This document shows positions 1 to 10,987 of a stretch of 64,000 nucleotides of DNA, in pieces. The stretch covers positions 34,409,852 through 34,473,851 of the forward strand of contig CM034541.1 in assembly GCA_020002185.1 (NCBI GenBank), given 5' to 3'. The DNA is from Paraescarpia echinospica. Its lineage: Eukaryota; Annelida; Polychaeta; Sabellida; Siboglinidae. How positions within the stretch are numbered: the stretch's first letter is position 1; each line of letters starts with the position of its first letter. A model generated the notes under the pieces. The model did not search any database. It saw nothing but the letters and a program-made list of their open reading frames with translations, and had not been told where the DNA came from. Made by a program: the position numbers and the translations under genes.

Positions 1-976
1 GCATCCCGTTACGTAGACGTATTTACTTAATGACACAGGCTGCGTGACCACCGCTTCCCGTTACGTAGACGTATTTACTTAATGACACAGGCAGCGTGAC
101 CACCGCTTCCCGTTACGTAGACGTATTTAATTAATGACACAGGCAGCGTGACCACCGCTTCCCGTTACGTAGACGTATTTACTTAATGACACAGGCAGCG
201 TGACCACCGCTTCCCGTCACGTAGACGTATTTATTTAATGACACAGGCAGCGTGACCACCGCTTCCCGTCACGTAGACGTATTTACTTAATGACATAGGC
301 AGCGTGACCACCGCTTCCCGTTACGTAGACGTATTTACTTAATGACACAGGCAGCGTGACCACCGCTTCCCGTTACGTAGACGTATTTACTTAATGACAC
401 AGGCAGCGTGACCACAGCTTCCCGTTACGTAGACGTATTTACTTAATGACACAGGCACCGTGACCACCGCTTCCCGTCACGTAGACGTATTTACTTAATG
501 ACATAGGCAGCGTGACCACCGCTTCCCGTTACGTAGACGTATTTACTTAATGACACAGGCAGCGTGACCACCGCTTCCCGTTACGTAGACGTATTTACTT
601 AATGACACAGGCAGCGTGACCACAGCTTCCCGTTACGTAGACGTATTTACTTAATGACACAGGCAGCGTGACCACCGCTTCCCTTTACGTAGACGTATTT
701 ACTTAATGACACAGGCAGCGGGACCACCGCTTCCCGTTACGTAGATGTATTTACTTAATGACACAGGCAGCGTGACCACCGCTTCCCGTTACGTAGACGT
801 ATTTACTTAATGACACAGGCAGCGTGACCACCGCTTCCCGTTACGTAGACGTATTTACTTAATGACACAGGCAGCATGACCACCGCTTCCCGTTACGTTG
901 ACGTATTTACTTAATGACACAGGCAGCGTGACCACCGCTTCCCGTTACGTAGACGTATTTACTTAATGACATAGGC
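1..976. repeat. Minisatellite, 52-bp unit, about 19 copies
   Basis: Head-to-tail 52-bp units containing CCCGTTACGTAGACG and TTAATGACACAGGCAG. Copies differ by single substitutions such as CGTTACG/CGTCACG and ACACAGG/ACATAGG. The array is cut by the left window edge, so its true length is unknown. It ends at about 976, where the sequence becomes AT-rich and non-repetitive. Confidence 0.95.
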
Positions 977-2469
977 TCATTGAGAAATGTCAGATTTTAA
1001 TTAACTGCCACATCTTAAAAACTACGCCGCCAATCTTGATAAACTTTCCAGCATATTACATCTATATGAAACAAAGGTCACACGTGATATACATGGTTTT
1101 GTAGAACATTCCATGGAAAATGGAATTAATAAATTTATATTTTAAAAGTTTACTATAACAAGTAATATATTAAGCTATACAATGAAGTAGTTTGGTTGAA
1201 TAAAGATAAGAACTTTGATCAGAAGTATTGTTATTATTATATGTATTTTGTTATTTATAAACATATATTATAGTAATTTTTATTTTAAAAAGTTACAACA
1301 CTTAATTCAGCCAGACTACTTCATTGCACAACTTAGTATATTATTTAGTAGAATATATTTTTAAAATATTATGTCACACATTACTTTCTTTTATACAGGT
1401 AGAATAAACTGAAAATTAGCTTAAGATAGGCTGAGTAGTTTTTTCAGATATAAGAATATGAAATTTTATGAGGAGTGTGGCCTTTAAAAGTATATAAATT
1501 AAGTTCTTGCTTGCAATGATTGTGCACCGTAAATGCAAACAAATCTTCCTATGAATGAGCCAAGGTGTTGTGTGTGTTTCAGTAGTGGTTAATTTTTTTT
1601 TCATTGCCCAATTATAAATAACATACTAGTTAGTAATTATGTTATAATTCACTTTTGTGTAGCATGATATTTCGCTGTTTTTACTGGGCAAAAGTTAGTT
1701 ATCTAAATGTAACTTTTTAGTGACAAATTTTACTTTGGTTTTGTGCGACAATTTATTACTTGTATCTGGAATGATAATAATAAGGTAACTTCTATTGCAC
1801 CCAAATCCTTGGAAACCAAGCTCGGAGGCACTTCGAGACAATTACTATTGCTATCATCATATGAAAATGTAAAACTGGTAATAGATGTTATTTTTGTGTG
1901 TTTCAGTTGACCGAGTGATGACGTTGATTTGGCGTCACAGTCATTACCAAGACAACGACAACAACATGATGTTGTCACTTCATCATTCCACTAACTATGG
2001 CAACGGTGATCCGAGGGGTAACTAGTTGGGGTCGTTGGGTGCGGGAATGAGGGTAGCAAATTATGCATTGGCAATTAGCTTCTGTTTTGTGTGTGCATCC
2101 GACAAGAGTAGTGCCACGATGCATTGCCAGAGGGAGCCACTGTGGCATTTTAAGCACGCTTTGTTGCTAAAGGTTATACTTGCACAAGCTTTTGGCTGTA
2201 GCAGCCATAATACATTAGACTATTCCCAGGAAGGTTTATGTATTCAGTGTCAGCCTAGCAACAGATAACAGTTACCAAGGTAACCATCTCACACATTACA
2301 ATGAAGCTGTCCTGTAGCCTTATTTAATGCGTGTGGCCCAACAATGATGCATGCAGTCACTATCCTTGTAACAATTATTCGAGTGTCACACATAGATTTT
2401 AGTGTCCCATAGGTTTCAAATGAATATGCAGATATTCTTGCTCTGAGATTTGGTTGCCCAGTGAGTATC
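977..2469. other. AT-rich DNA without recognisable gene
   Basis: Non-repetitive AT-rich sequence. Short open frames on both strands show no recognisable domain. I see no splice-bounded exon, RNA gene or transposon end that I can support. Confidence 0.5.
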
Positions 2470-2766
2470 TCAGTGGCCGTGTATGCAGCCCAATGAGTGT
2501 GTGCATGGCCCTGTATGTGACCATGTGTGTGGCCCAATGACTATCTCAGTGACCATGTATGTGGCCCAGCTGCTGCGTGGCCCAGTGGCCGTGTGTGTGG
2601 CCCAATGGCTGTGTGTGTGTGTGGCCTTATGTGTGGCCCAGTGTCCATGTGCATGGCCCAGTGGCCACGTACGTGGCCCAGTGTCCATGTGCATGGCCCA
2701 GTGGCCGTGTGTGTGGCCCAGTAGCTGTGTGCGTGGCCCAGTGGCTGTATGCATGGCCCAGTGACT
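2470..2766. repeat. Degenerate GTGGCCCA-type minisatellite
   Basis: Irregular tandem units built on GTGTGTGGCCCAGTGGCC, about 18-24 bp each, with variants such as GTGCATGGCCCAGTG. Several frames stay open on both strands only because the repeat lacks stop codons. These are not genes. Confidence 0.85.
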
Positions 2767-5311
2767 TGGAGTGCCAGACAGCAGTATGAAGGCTGGTAGA
2801 AAGCTGGAGAGGCTGTCAGTGCAGTGTCATCTGCTGTACTCAACCAGGTGTCAGCTCTCTACTGGCATGTGTCAGCTCTCTACTGGCATGTTTCAGTTCG
2901 ACACTGGTGCATCGTGAACAACTTAAACTGTGCCAAAAGTTGGTACGTTTCCAGGATGTAGTGTAAACTTTGTGCCAAAGAGCTGTAAAATTCTCGCTGA
3001 GAAACAAATAATATATTGTATCTGGTGTTTGATTGGTCATGAATTTCACGTTGCACCTCCAAAGAATCATAGGATTGTTGTGTAGTTTGTCTTGGAATTT
3101 CAGCAGGTATCGTTGATAGCTTGGCGGGTAGGTAGCACATTTGTACTTGTTTCTGCAATGCTTTGTCAGCGGCAGGAAGAAATGAGAAATTGTAAATGTT
3201 AAAATGTAGCATAAAATTGTTGGCCGTAAGACGTGGTTTGTTGCAAAGTTTCCTGGCTTGTGCAGTCTCTTGTACAGGTGCAGAAACTACTGCACGGTCA
3301 CCATGCACAACTGGGTATGTAATATGTATATGTAGATATGTTGTACAGTGGGTTGTGTACAGTTATGTGCATGCAGCGTAGCTGGGATTTGTATTCTTCA
3401 ATGTGCATAGGATGTATTGTCATGCATGCTGGATGCAGCAGAGCATTCTGGGTACAGTGGTGTAGATGTTTGTATTTAATAGTTGGGTTGCCGTTTGTGG
3501 CCACACATAATAGCAGATGGACACATACGGCATCAGGTGTTTTGTATCGCTAGTTAGCGAGTAATAAATATGTGCTTATGGCTGTCGTTAGATACTAAGT
3601 TGGCATTAAAATTCCCACTGGCTAGGACATACTTCTTGACAGGATGTGGAATGCTGGTATTCTTTTTGGTACTCAAAAACAGTCTCCAATCTTGCAGTTG
3701 TTTTACTTTCCAGGTGTTTCATTTGTTGTCATTCTAGTAAATGTTGCGAGTTAGGCCGGACTAAAAGTAAAACAACACACAAATATATGGTTGTCTGTTG
3801 AATGGTAGTCTACACAGGATGTCATTTAATTTCAAGTTTTGTCATATTTGTTTGGATGGTAGTTTATTAAATCGATTTCAGTAACAAACATTTCCATACA
3901 AAGTAACAGGATGTGTTATATCTGCTGTACATTGCCCGATTTTCACAGTTTTATATAGCGTACATTAACCATACGAACACCATTTCTTTTGTACAGCCAG
4001 CAGTGTGTACCTTTGTCCACCTTGTATTGATTCTGCAAGCGCCAACAGCTTTACGGACGGACATTATACTAGATTTGTAACATGTAACAGATTGTTAACT
4101 CCTGTAATATTTTTACATTTACAGTAATATGTCTTGCGTTATTTACCACATGAAAGTATTTCTTGTTATTTTTGTTTCATGTACAGAAATATGTTGAGTG
4201 TGCATTATGTTTTCCAGTGTTTTCCTCATGTAGTGTTGTTAGAACCAAACATATGTTTTGTTGTTGATGTACTACACAGTATCCTGCAAGTTATTAATAG
4301 TTTAACTAATTTGTATTAAACAGTTTGAACAGTGAACACCATGTAATCAGTTAAACATATAATTAAAAATATATTAAATAATAAATAAAATATTACATGT
4401 AAGAATTTGTTGGTTGCTAATGACAGACCGTGTTTGCTAACTTTGTTCTAATTCAGTTTAACATTTAATCCTATTAAAATAAATATCCAAAACCATTTCT
4501 TAAACTTTGCCTTTTTAGAAAGCTATTTTCACAAATGATCTGGCAATGTAAATATTTTTCTACGTTGCTGATGGATATTTTTGTAGCATGATTTGCTTCC
4601 GTAATGCAAATGTTAAAGAATATATTCTCATATGTTCCACGAAATACATTATTTCTGATAAACAAAGCACATATTTGGAAGTGATCGACAGAAAATGTGT
4701 ATTGTATAATGTGTTGTCTCAGTTTGACGTGTGTTGCTAAATGTTTGCAAATTTGCCTCCAAAATAAATCGTCTGAAGTTTATTTGCTGTCTGAGGAATT
4801 AATGTGTTAACCAGGATTAAAATACATGTCTATGGAAATCTGTGTACTAAGGTTTGGCATTTTGAGATGAGATGAGGGATAATATTACAACATAAATGTA
4901 ATTGTTGGGCCAGTCTTGAATATGTTGACACAGTGTTGTCTTGAGTAATTATTTGAGAATAACCATTTTGGATGTAAAAGATGTCAGATGAGCAAACTGT
5001 CTGTATCTGTTGTCGCTGTATGTGTGCATTGCGTGAAGAAACCATTTCTAGGAGAAGTAAACATGCACCAATAGGTTATTTGTTGGGTGTTAATTTGTTA
5101 TGTTCTTACGTTTCCAATGTTTTCACACATATCGCAAACAGAGACAGTGGTAACTTGCCAGGTCCCAATTAGGTTTACTTGTACAGTTGAGTTGTAATAT
5201 TGCTAAAGAATTGTGGAATTTGTTCGAGATAATAAGCTGGCTGACATCAGTGCATGATAGTTAAAACAAGTTGAATGTCATGTGATTTGTAGTTTTGACT
5301 AGCAGCAGGAA
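2767..5311. other. AT-rich DNA without recognisable gene
   Basis: A short direct duplication of GTGTCAGCTCTCTACTGGCA lies near 2850-2890. Otherwise this is unique AT-rich sequence, including a cluster of AATAAA-like hexamers near 4375-4395. No coding region could be supported. Confidence 0.45.
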
Positions 5312-5407
5312 ATGACAGATGTTCTGGACACGAGTTTGATGACAGAAGCAGACAAAAAACCACCTCTTTCTGTTTACATCTGTGGGAAATCAACTGATGA
5401 CACAGTC
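5312..5407 (+). CDS. Possible orphan coding exon, unrecognised
   Basis: An ATG opens a 32-codon frame reading MTDVLDTSLMTEADKK, then PPLSVYICGKSTDDTV, and running into CAG|GTAAAC, a good splice donor (phase 2 junction). An acceptor-like TTTTGACTAG sits just upstream. Codon choice and peptide composition look more protein-like than in surrounding DNA. I do not recognise the protein and see no partner exon nearby, since the downstream sequence is LINE relic. It could be a real first coding exon of a gene whose other exons lie across transposon-filled introns, or chance. Confidence 0.25.
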
Positions 5408-5417
5408 AGGTAAACAC

Positions 5418-5520
5418 AGTTAGTACGTTCTGAAACTCAAGTCCAACGAAACGGATTATTACCACGGTTAGTATATTTTGAAACTCAAGTCCAAAGAAAC
5501 GGATTATTATTAGAATTAGT
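5418..5520. repeat. Short tandem duplication (about 50 bp, 2 copies)
   Basis: Two copies of a segment containing GAAACTCAAGTCCAA(C/A)GAAA and CGGATTATTA lie head to tail with a few substitutions. Confidence 0.8.
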
Positions 5521-5639
5521 TCAACAACACTCGGTCTCTATGAAACAGGTGAATGGGTCACTGGACTTTTGCCTTGCCATGGCTTAACAACAGAAAGTAA
5601 AAGTCGGCAATACACTGTATAGCACGCAAGAGACCATGT

Positions 5640-5975
5640 CACGCCCAAGCTCTTGGAGCTGCAGTGGCTTCCAGTGAAATGCTGCATTACTTTCAAGACC
5701 TTACTTCTCCCTTTCAAGTGCCTTCAGAGGCTCACACCTCCATGTCTATCAGCACTTCTCTCTCTTTATTGCCTGACATGCTGTCTACACTCGTCGTATA
5801 AGTTACTCCCTAAACAACCCACTTTCTGCACTACAATTGACAAACAAACTTGCTCTACCCTCCGAGGACATGGAATCAACTGCCTCTCACAGTGCACCAA
5901 TCTGCGAGTGTTGGGCAGTTCAAAATGGCATTCAAGGCCCATCTTTTTAAAAACAATTTAAGATTCTATATATAT
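5640..5975 (+). pseudogene. LINE relic, C-terminal end of reverse transcriptase ORF (CR1/L2/Jockey-like)
   Basis: The frame from 5653 reads LELQWLPVKCCITFKTLL and then a TPPCLSALLSLY stretch. This is the LHWLPV..R..FK.L...K...G..P.YL..LL..Y signature found C-terminal to the polymerase domain in CR1/L2/Jockey-type LINEs. A frame change follows and the expected LKTHLF-like end appears only as SKWHSRPIFLKTI. It is a 5'-truncated, decayed fragment without polymerase core, and the exact clade cannot be resolved. Confidence 0.7.
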
Positions 5976-6465
5976 GTTTATCTTAATTAATTGATTATTA
6001 AAATAAATTTATCACTTATTATTATTCTTAATAGCATGTACACGTGTTTATACATTTTTAACGACAATATACTTGTATGTAATAGTAATAATTATAAATT
6101 GTTGCATATTAAATTAGTTTTTAAAATGTGTATGATTGATCTTAATAATTTATTTGTAATAATATACACACCACCAAACAGCATCCCAGAGCAATGATTT
6201 AATTGGATGGGACACTAGATAAGAAATGTATTATTAGTATTAAATATGCAAAGAAATATAAAAAGTGCCTCAAGATCAACTTAACTCAATCAAAAGGCAC
6301 ATTTTTTAACTTGACGATGTTCGCTACTGCAACATTTAAATGATGAAATCATGGCGTTAGAGACAAATATCTAGCACTATATAAGACTAAGTGAACGTTT
6401 GCTGTTAACAAACAGTCTGCACGAAGTTATACACAAGGGCCTACGGCTACGCTGCACATAGGATC
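5976..6465. other. AT-rich DNA, nothing recognised
   Basis: Very AT-rich sequence following the LINE relic. No gene, RNA or transposon terminus could be supported. Confidence 0.4.
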
Positions 6466-6590
6466 GCATATAGCATCACATAGGGATCAAGCACTGTCCA
6501 TAGCATCGCCCATTGCATCACCCTTGCATCGTCCATTGCATCTCCCATTGCATCACCCATTGCAACACCCATAGCATCGCCCATGAGAAA
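6466..6590. repeat. Degenerate 12-bp-type tandem repeat (GCATCRCCCATT)
   Basis: Roughly ten imperfect units of the form GCATCGCCCATT / GCATCACCCATT, with spacing jitter and variants such as CATAGCATCGCC. They lie immediately before the RTE-type LINE. Confidence 0.75.
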
Positions 6591-6639
6591 TGAGGAGGGT
6601 TGTACGTTGCGATAGCAACCCACCACGTAAAACAGCTCG

Positions 6640-8410
6640 CTGCAGAAACTTTAGCAAATTATAACGGTCAAAACGTCGTGGGTGGCCAACCGGGGGCTGA
6701 GCCTACTATGCCGCTTAATAATTTTGTTGAGCAGGGATAAAAACCGAAAGGAAGTTTCTGTTCCGACACAGTCACTGGCGGTACCCAAGCAACGAGTGAG
6801 GGTGCATGACAGCGTGGAATGTGCGAACGATGTACGAGATAGGACGAACAGCACAAGTGATGAGTGAAATGAAAAGATACAACATCAATATACTAGGGCC
6901 GAGTGAGGTGAGATGGACTGACAATGGCAAGATGGCGCTTTCCATATGAGAAACCATTTGCTATTCCGGGCGAACTGATGGACAACACCACGAAGGGGTG
7001 GCTCTCGTCATGGATAAAGTCGGTAAGAAAAGACTGATTGAATAGAATCAGTCGACTCGCGTATCATTAGAGCAAGGTTTTATTTTAAATATGTCAAGAC
7101 CACCATCGTGCAGTGTTATCCATGCATCAACCGAACAAGTAGATGAGGAGCGCTAGAAGAATCAAATTGACAAGACATCACAACATGACATCCTTATAGT
7201 CATAGAAGACACGAACGCTAAAGTGGGCGCTGACAACGAAGAATGTGAAGCATGCGTGGGAGTACACGAAGTAGGAGAACCTTTTTGCAAACCTTTGCAG
7301 AGAATGAGACTAGTCGTTGGTGTACCGTCTTTCAGCATAAGACAATCCATAAGTTAACGTGTACCACTCCTGACGGGAGAACAAGCAACCAAATAGGTCA
7401 CATCGCAAACAACCAGACGTGGAAGCGATCTTTGAAGGATGTCAAGGTGATTAGAGCAGCATATGCTGGCAGTGACCATTATCTTCTCTTATATAAACTG
7501 CAGATGAAACTTAGAAACCCCAAAAGAAAAAAGAGAACAGCTATTCAATTCCCAAAGACTGAACGATCCCAATGTGAAAAATCAGTTCACTTGGAACTAC
7601 TCGACAGGTTTCAAATCCTAACTGACATCCCAGTAGATGACCTCAAAAAACAATGCCAGAAGATCTAGGAGGTTTTTTTGGAAGCCAACAAGGACATTCT
7701 TTGACACCGCAGAAAACGGAGGAAAGAATGGATCACGGATCATTCACGGATGCTCATCAAAGACAGAAGAGCCACCAAATTTAACGTCATCTTCTAGACT
7801 GCAAAGCAGAAGACAATGATGCGATGACACAGGGATAAAGAGTGAAGAGCATAGTACTGAAACACAGTACCTGACACAACAAGATAATATACATGGACGA
7901 GCTAGCAACAAAAGCACAAGCAACAGCAAAGACGGACAATTCGTAAACTGTTTACACAGTCACAAAGACACTGGCAGGCAACGATAGTTGTCAAGGACAA
8001 GAACGGAAACGTCATCACCAAGGAAGGTGAACAGCTCAACAGATGGGCAAAGCACTTGAACAGGAGATTTAGACAGAAACGACCCCGAGGAAGCAGCCGA
8101 AATACGTACTACAGGACAACTTGAGATGAAACGAGGACTTATCACTGAACGAGAACCAGAAGAGGCCATCAGACAGATCAAAGGAAACAGAGCACCAGGA
8201 GAGGACAGAATCACAGCTAGTTGACGTATTGACGGCAGAACCAGGCCTTGATGCGAATGAACTCGTCGAACTGTTCAGCAAAGTGTGGGAAGACGAGCGA
8301 GTACCAGAGGCATGGATGAAGGGAGTCATAGTGAAAATGCCCCAAAACGAGACCTTACAGATTGCGGCAGCTGGAGGAATATACATCTTCGGTCTGTACA
8401 AAACAAGATG
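6640..8410 (+). mobile_element. Decayed RTE-type LINE, 5' part (endonuclease and start of RT)
   Basis: From 6806 the frame reads TAWNVRTMYEIGRTAQVM followed by an ILGPSEVRWT motif. This is the N-terminal signature of the APE-type endonuclease in RTE-clade LINEs (the family behind proteins annotated as craniofacial development protein 2-like). At 7252-7668 follow HKTIHKLTCTTPDGRT, NQIGHI and GSDHYLL, the C-terminal endonuclease motifs. From about 7990 the pre-RT linker NGNVITKEGEQLNRWAKH and then the VWEDERVPEAWMKGVIVKMP segment are readable in shifting frames. Stops and frameshifts are frequent, so the copy is dead. The reading breaks off at 8410, where a DIRS-like element begins, and resumes at 14371. 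Confidence 0.85.
7252..7668 (+). pseudogene. RTE-type LINE endonuclease domain, C-terminal remnant
   Basis: The longest surviving frame of the RTE copy, 138 codons. The first ~25 residues are out of register, then WCTVFQHKTIHKLTCTTPDG, NQIGHI and AAYAGSDHYLLLYKL match the conserved catalytic end of APE-like endonucleases. The substrate-positioning N and the catalytic SDH triad member are present, but IDH has become IGH, which probably removes a catalytic aspartate. Not functional on its own. Confidence 0.75.
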
Positions 8411-8580
8411 TTTACTGCCTAACACAGACTTAGCCTGGCTCCGTCGCTTCACAAGGTGCAATACACTTGGCTGCGCCCCAAGTTGCTCGCCAAAAATAAT
8501 AATCAAAATGAAATATGACCCATCCCTGCAGCTCCCACCACCCTCACCCATCACTGAATCACCTCCCCTTCCCACTTGGC
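8411..8580 (+). repeat. DIRS left terminus with inverted terminal repeat
   Basis: 8434-8580 is the reverse complement of 14178-14324 with about 5 mismatches and no gaps. The outermost 50 bases (8411-8460) are an exact reverse complement of 14001-14050 inside the element. Bases 8411-8433 lie outside the shared ITR and are unique to this end. Confidence 0.95.
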
Positions 8581-8792
8581 GCCTCCATTGTTTAAGTCTC
8601 GCCTCGACTTTGCTCCGTTATTTTAACTTTAAGAGTGCTTATTGTACTCCTTTTTGTGTTTACTTACAGTTAATAGTTTCGAGTTTTACTTCTAGATTCT
8701 AGTGGTCATCGTTGTCGACACTTTTATTAAACCCTTTTTCATTATAACGTGTTTAGACTTGTCTTTTACTTGTCGCGATCAACTGAGCAGTC

Positions 8793-10987
8793 ATGGCGGA
8801 CCGCTCACAATACCGCCACCAGCGAAAGTGCCCCGCCTGCACAAAATTGATGCGCAGCGGCGACAACCACCCGGACAAGTGTCGCTCTTGTCATGGCTGT
8901 ACAGTTTTTTCGGAATGGACAGAAAAAGTCTGGGCTGGCATCGTCGAACGAACGAGAGCCAGATCGTCCAGGAAACGCCGATCCGCCTCCGCGACGCAGC
9001 CGTCGTCTGACAGCCGCTCGCCGACGTCGGCACTCGGTGTCTCGCGCGATCGCAAACGACCACGCTCGCGTACCTCCAGCATTTCTAGCGGCAGCTTTCG
9101 TGGCTTTTCTCCCATTCATTCTACTGAGAATACCCGCGAAGGTGGCCACGAATCAATGATGGAGGAAATCTTGCGTTTGCTCCGTGAGCAACGAAAGTTC
9201 CCGTCTGTCAACTCCGAGCCGGTCAGTTCGTCTACCGACACCGTAAGTAACTCGCCAACTCGTGCTTCCGGAGGCCCAGCTATGACCTGGGCGGTTGACG
9301 GAACTGGCCGGACAATTGTCCCAACAGTTGGATCCCACGCAGCCGCGGGGGAATCCAAGCACGCACCCGGTAGCTCATGCCAGTGGGTCTATACCGGAAG
9401 GCCGACTCAGCTCGGACAACCGGAGCGAGTTCCTGGACACCCGGAGAGGGTAAACCGGTCTCCGGGACCAGAGGGGCTTTCCAGCGAATGCCACGTTCGG
9501 CACACCCTCCGGTTTGAAACCCGAAACCCGGCCGGACCTCCGGTCCCGGCGGGAGTAATTCGAGAAGGCGGCGTTCGGCACGCACACCGGTCCGAACCCC
9601 AAAACCCGGCCGACTCTCCCATAGCTGGGGGAATTCCCCGGAATTACCGCGTTCGGCCCGCACAACAGCCCGAAGTGCCGGAGCCAGATGGCTTCCATCG
9701 GGCATCCCGCGCGCGTCACCGAGGCGGAGACCCGGTAGGGACATCGGTATCCGAACACGATTCAGTTGGCGGCTATGGCACCAACACTCACCTTTAGCCT
9801 TCTGCAACCGCGGGTTCGGCCCGGCATCTTTCCTCCGGCCACAATTTTTGGTTGCCGTTTGCGTGTTCTAGTCACGACGCCCCACCGATGGCTGATGATC
9901 TCTCCTACGATTATTCTTGCTCCGAAAACGAGTGTGACTCGATCTCTGTTAACGGCCAGTTCTTCGACACGAACGAACAACTCGACACGTGGTCACATAC
10001 GGATCGCGTCAACGTGACCCGCGCGTTCCTGTCGGACGAATTACCGGCACCGGACAGTATCGTCGCTAATGCCGCACCGCGTTTGTCTTCACTAGCGCAG
10101 GCTGATTACGTGGTTCCCGTCGCACCACAGCCTGGGTTCCCGTTTTCAACGGCCATGAGAAACCATTTTCACAAAATCAACAGCGATTTACAGCCACCTC
10201 CAGTGGGCAAATCGCAACGTTTTGTGTCAGTCCCTCGTGCTAGGGAGACCCTCTACGCCCCAGTGGAACTCCGTTCAGGAGAATTTCCTTTCTCCAGGGA
10301 TTCTCCCGTTGTGGACAGAGGTTTCGCAGACATTTCCCGCTCACCAGCAGGGGGAGCACAGCACAAGTTGGGGGCAGAACAACGCTATTTCAGGGACCTC
10401 GCGACCCTGTCACGTAGACGGCTTTGTATCACGTCCTTTCAGGATTGGTCTGGGGCGGCTCTGAATCGTTCAATTCAGGGCATGATCGACCATGTGAACA
10501 CAGGAAATGTTTCGGCAGAATCAGTGTTACACCAACTGAGGATTACCTTGCAGTTATCACAATCAGTGGCAACTGCTTGGTCGTTGCATTGTGCGATGGC
10601 GTACAACATCTTGTTGCACCAACGCGACCTCACCCTCCGGGGGGCCTCTACCCTTTTTTATTCCAGGATGAAAGGGAGAGCCTCCGCACGGCGCCATTTG
10701 GATCGTCGTCCTTGTTCGATGAACTGCCAACTAGGTTGCAGTTACGAGACAAGATAGTTGGTCGGCAGCGGGAACATGCCTTATACCGTTCCTCGACACC
10801 TTTACCAGTGACTCAGTCCTCGCGACTTTCCCCTCGTTCCTACTGGCCAGCTCACACAAGAACCGCATCGCGACGACAACCTACTATGCTCCCTCCCTCC
10901 TCACATCCACGGCCCTTTCTGGCCGCCAGAGGACGTGGTTCAGGCCGTTCCTTTCGTGGTCAAGGAGGGAGGAAACATAAATTGTGA
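8793..10987 (+). pseudogene. DIRS gag-like ORF, interrupted
   Basis: It starts at an ATG (8793) and encodes an N-terminal zinc-ribbon-like motif, CPAC-x13-CRSC-HGC, then a long basic, Ser/Pro/Arg-rich region. An in-frame TAG at 9795-9797 interrupts it. The same frame continues with an acidic segment (MADDLSYDYSCSENE) and a helical capsid-like segment near codons 520-610. At about 10650-10680 the sense reading moves to another frame, where LRTAPFGSSSLFDELPTRL and an Arg/Gly-rich tail (RGRGSGRSFRGQGGRK) end at TGA 10985-10987, overlapping the start of pol. The gag role is inferred from position and composition; the family is poorly conserved. Confidence 0.7.

Noticed and set aside
1..976. CRISPR-like array
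   Set aside because: The units are contiguous with no unique spacers and the context is a eukaryotic genome; it is a minisatellite.
8069..8575. 168-codon minus-strand open frame
   Set aside because: Runs antisense through the RTE remnant and into the DIRS left terminal repeat, crossing an insertion boundary, so it cannot be an ancestral gene.
9280..9807. 175-codon minus-strand open frame inside the DIRS gag region
   Set aside because: GC-rich shadow of the gag-like frame. No domain.
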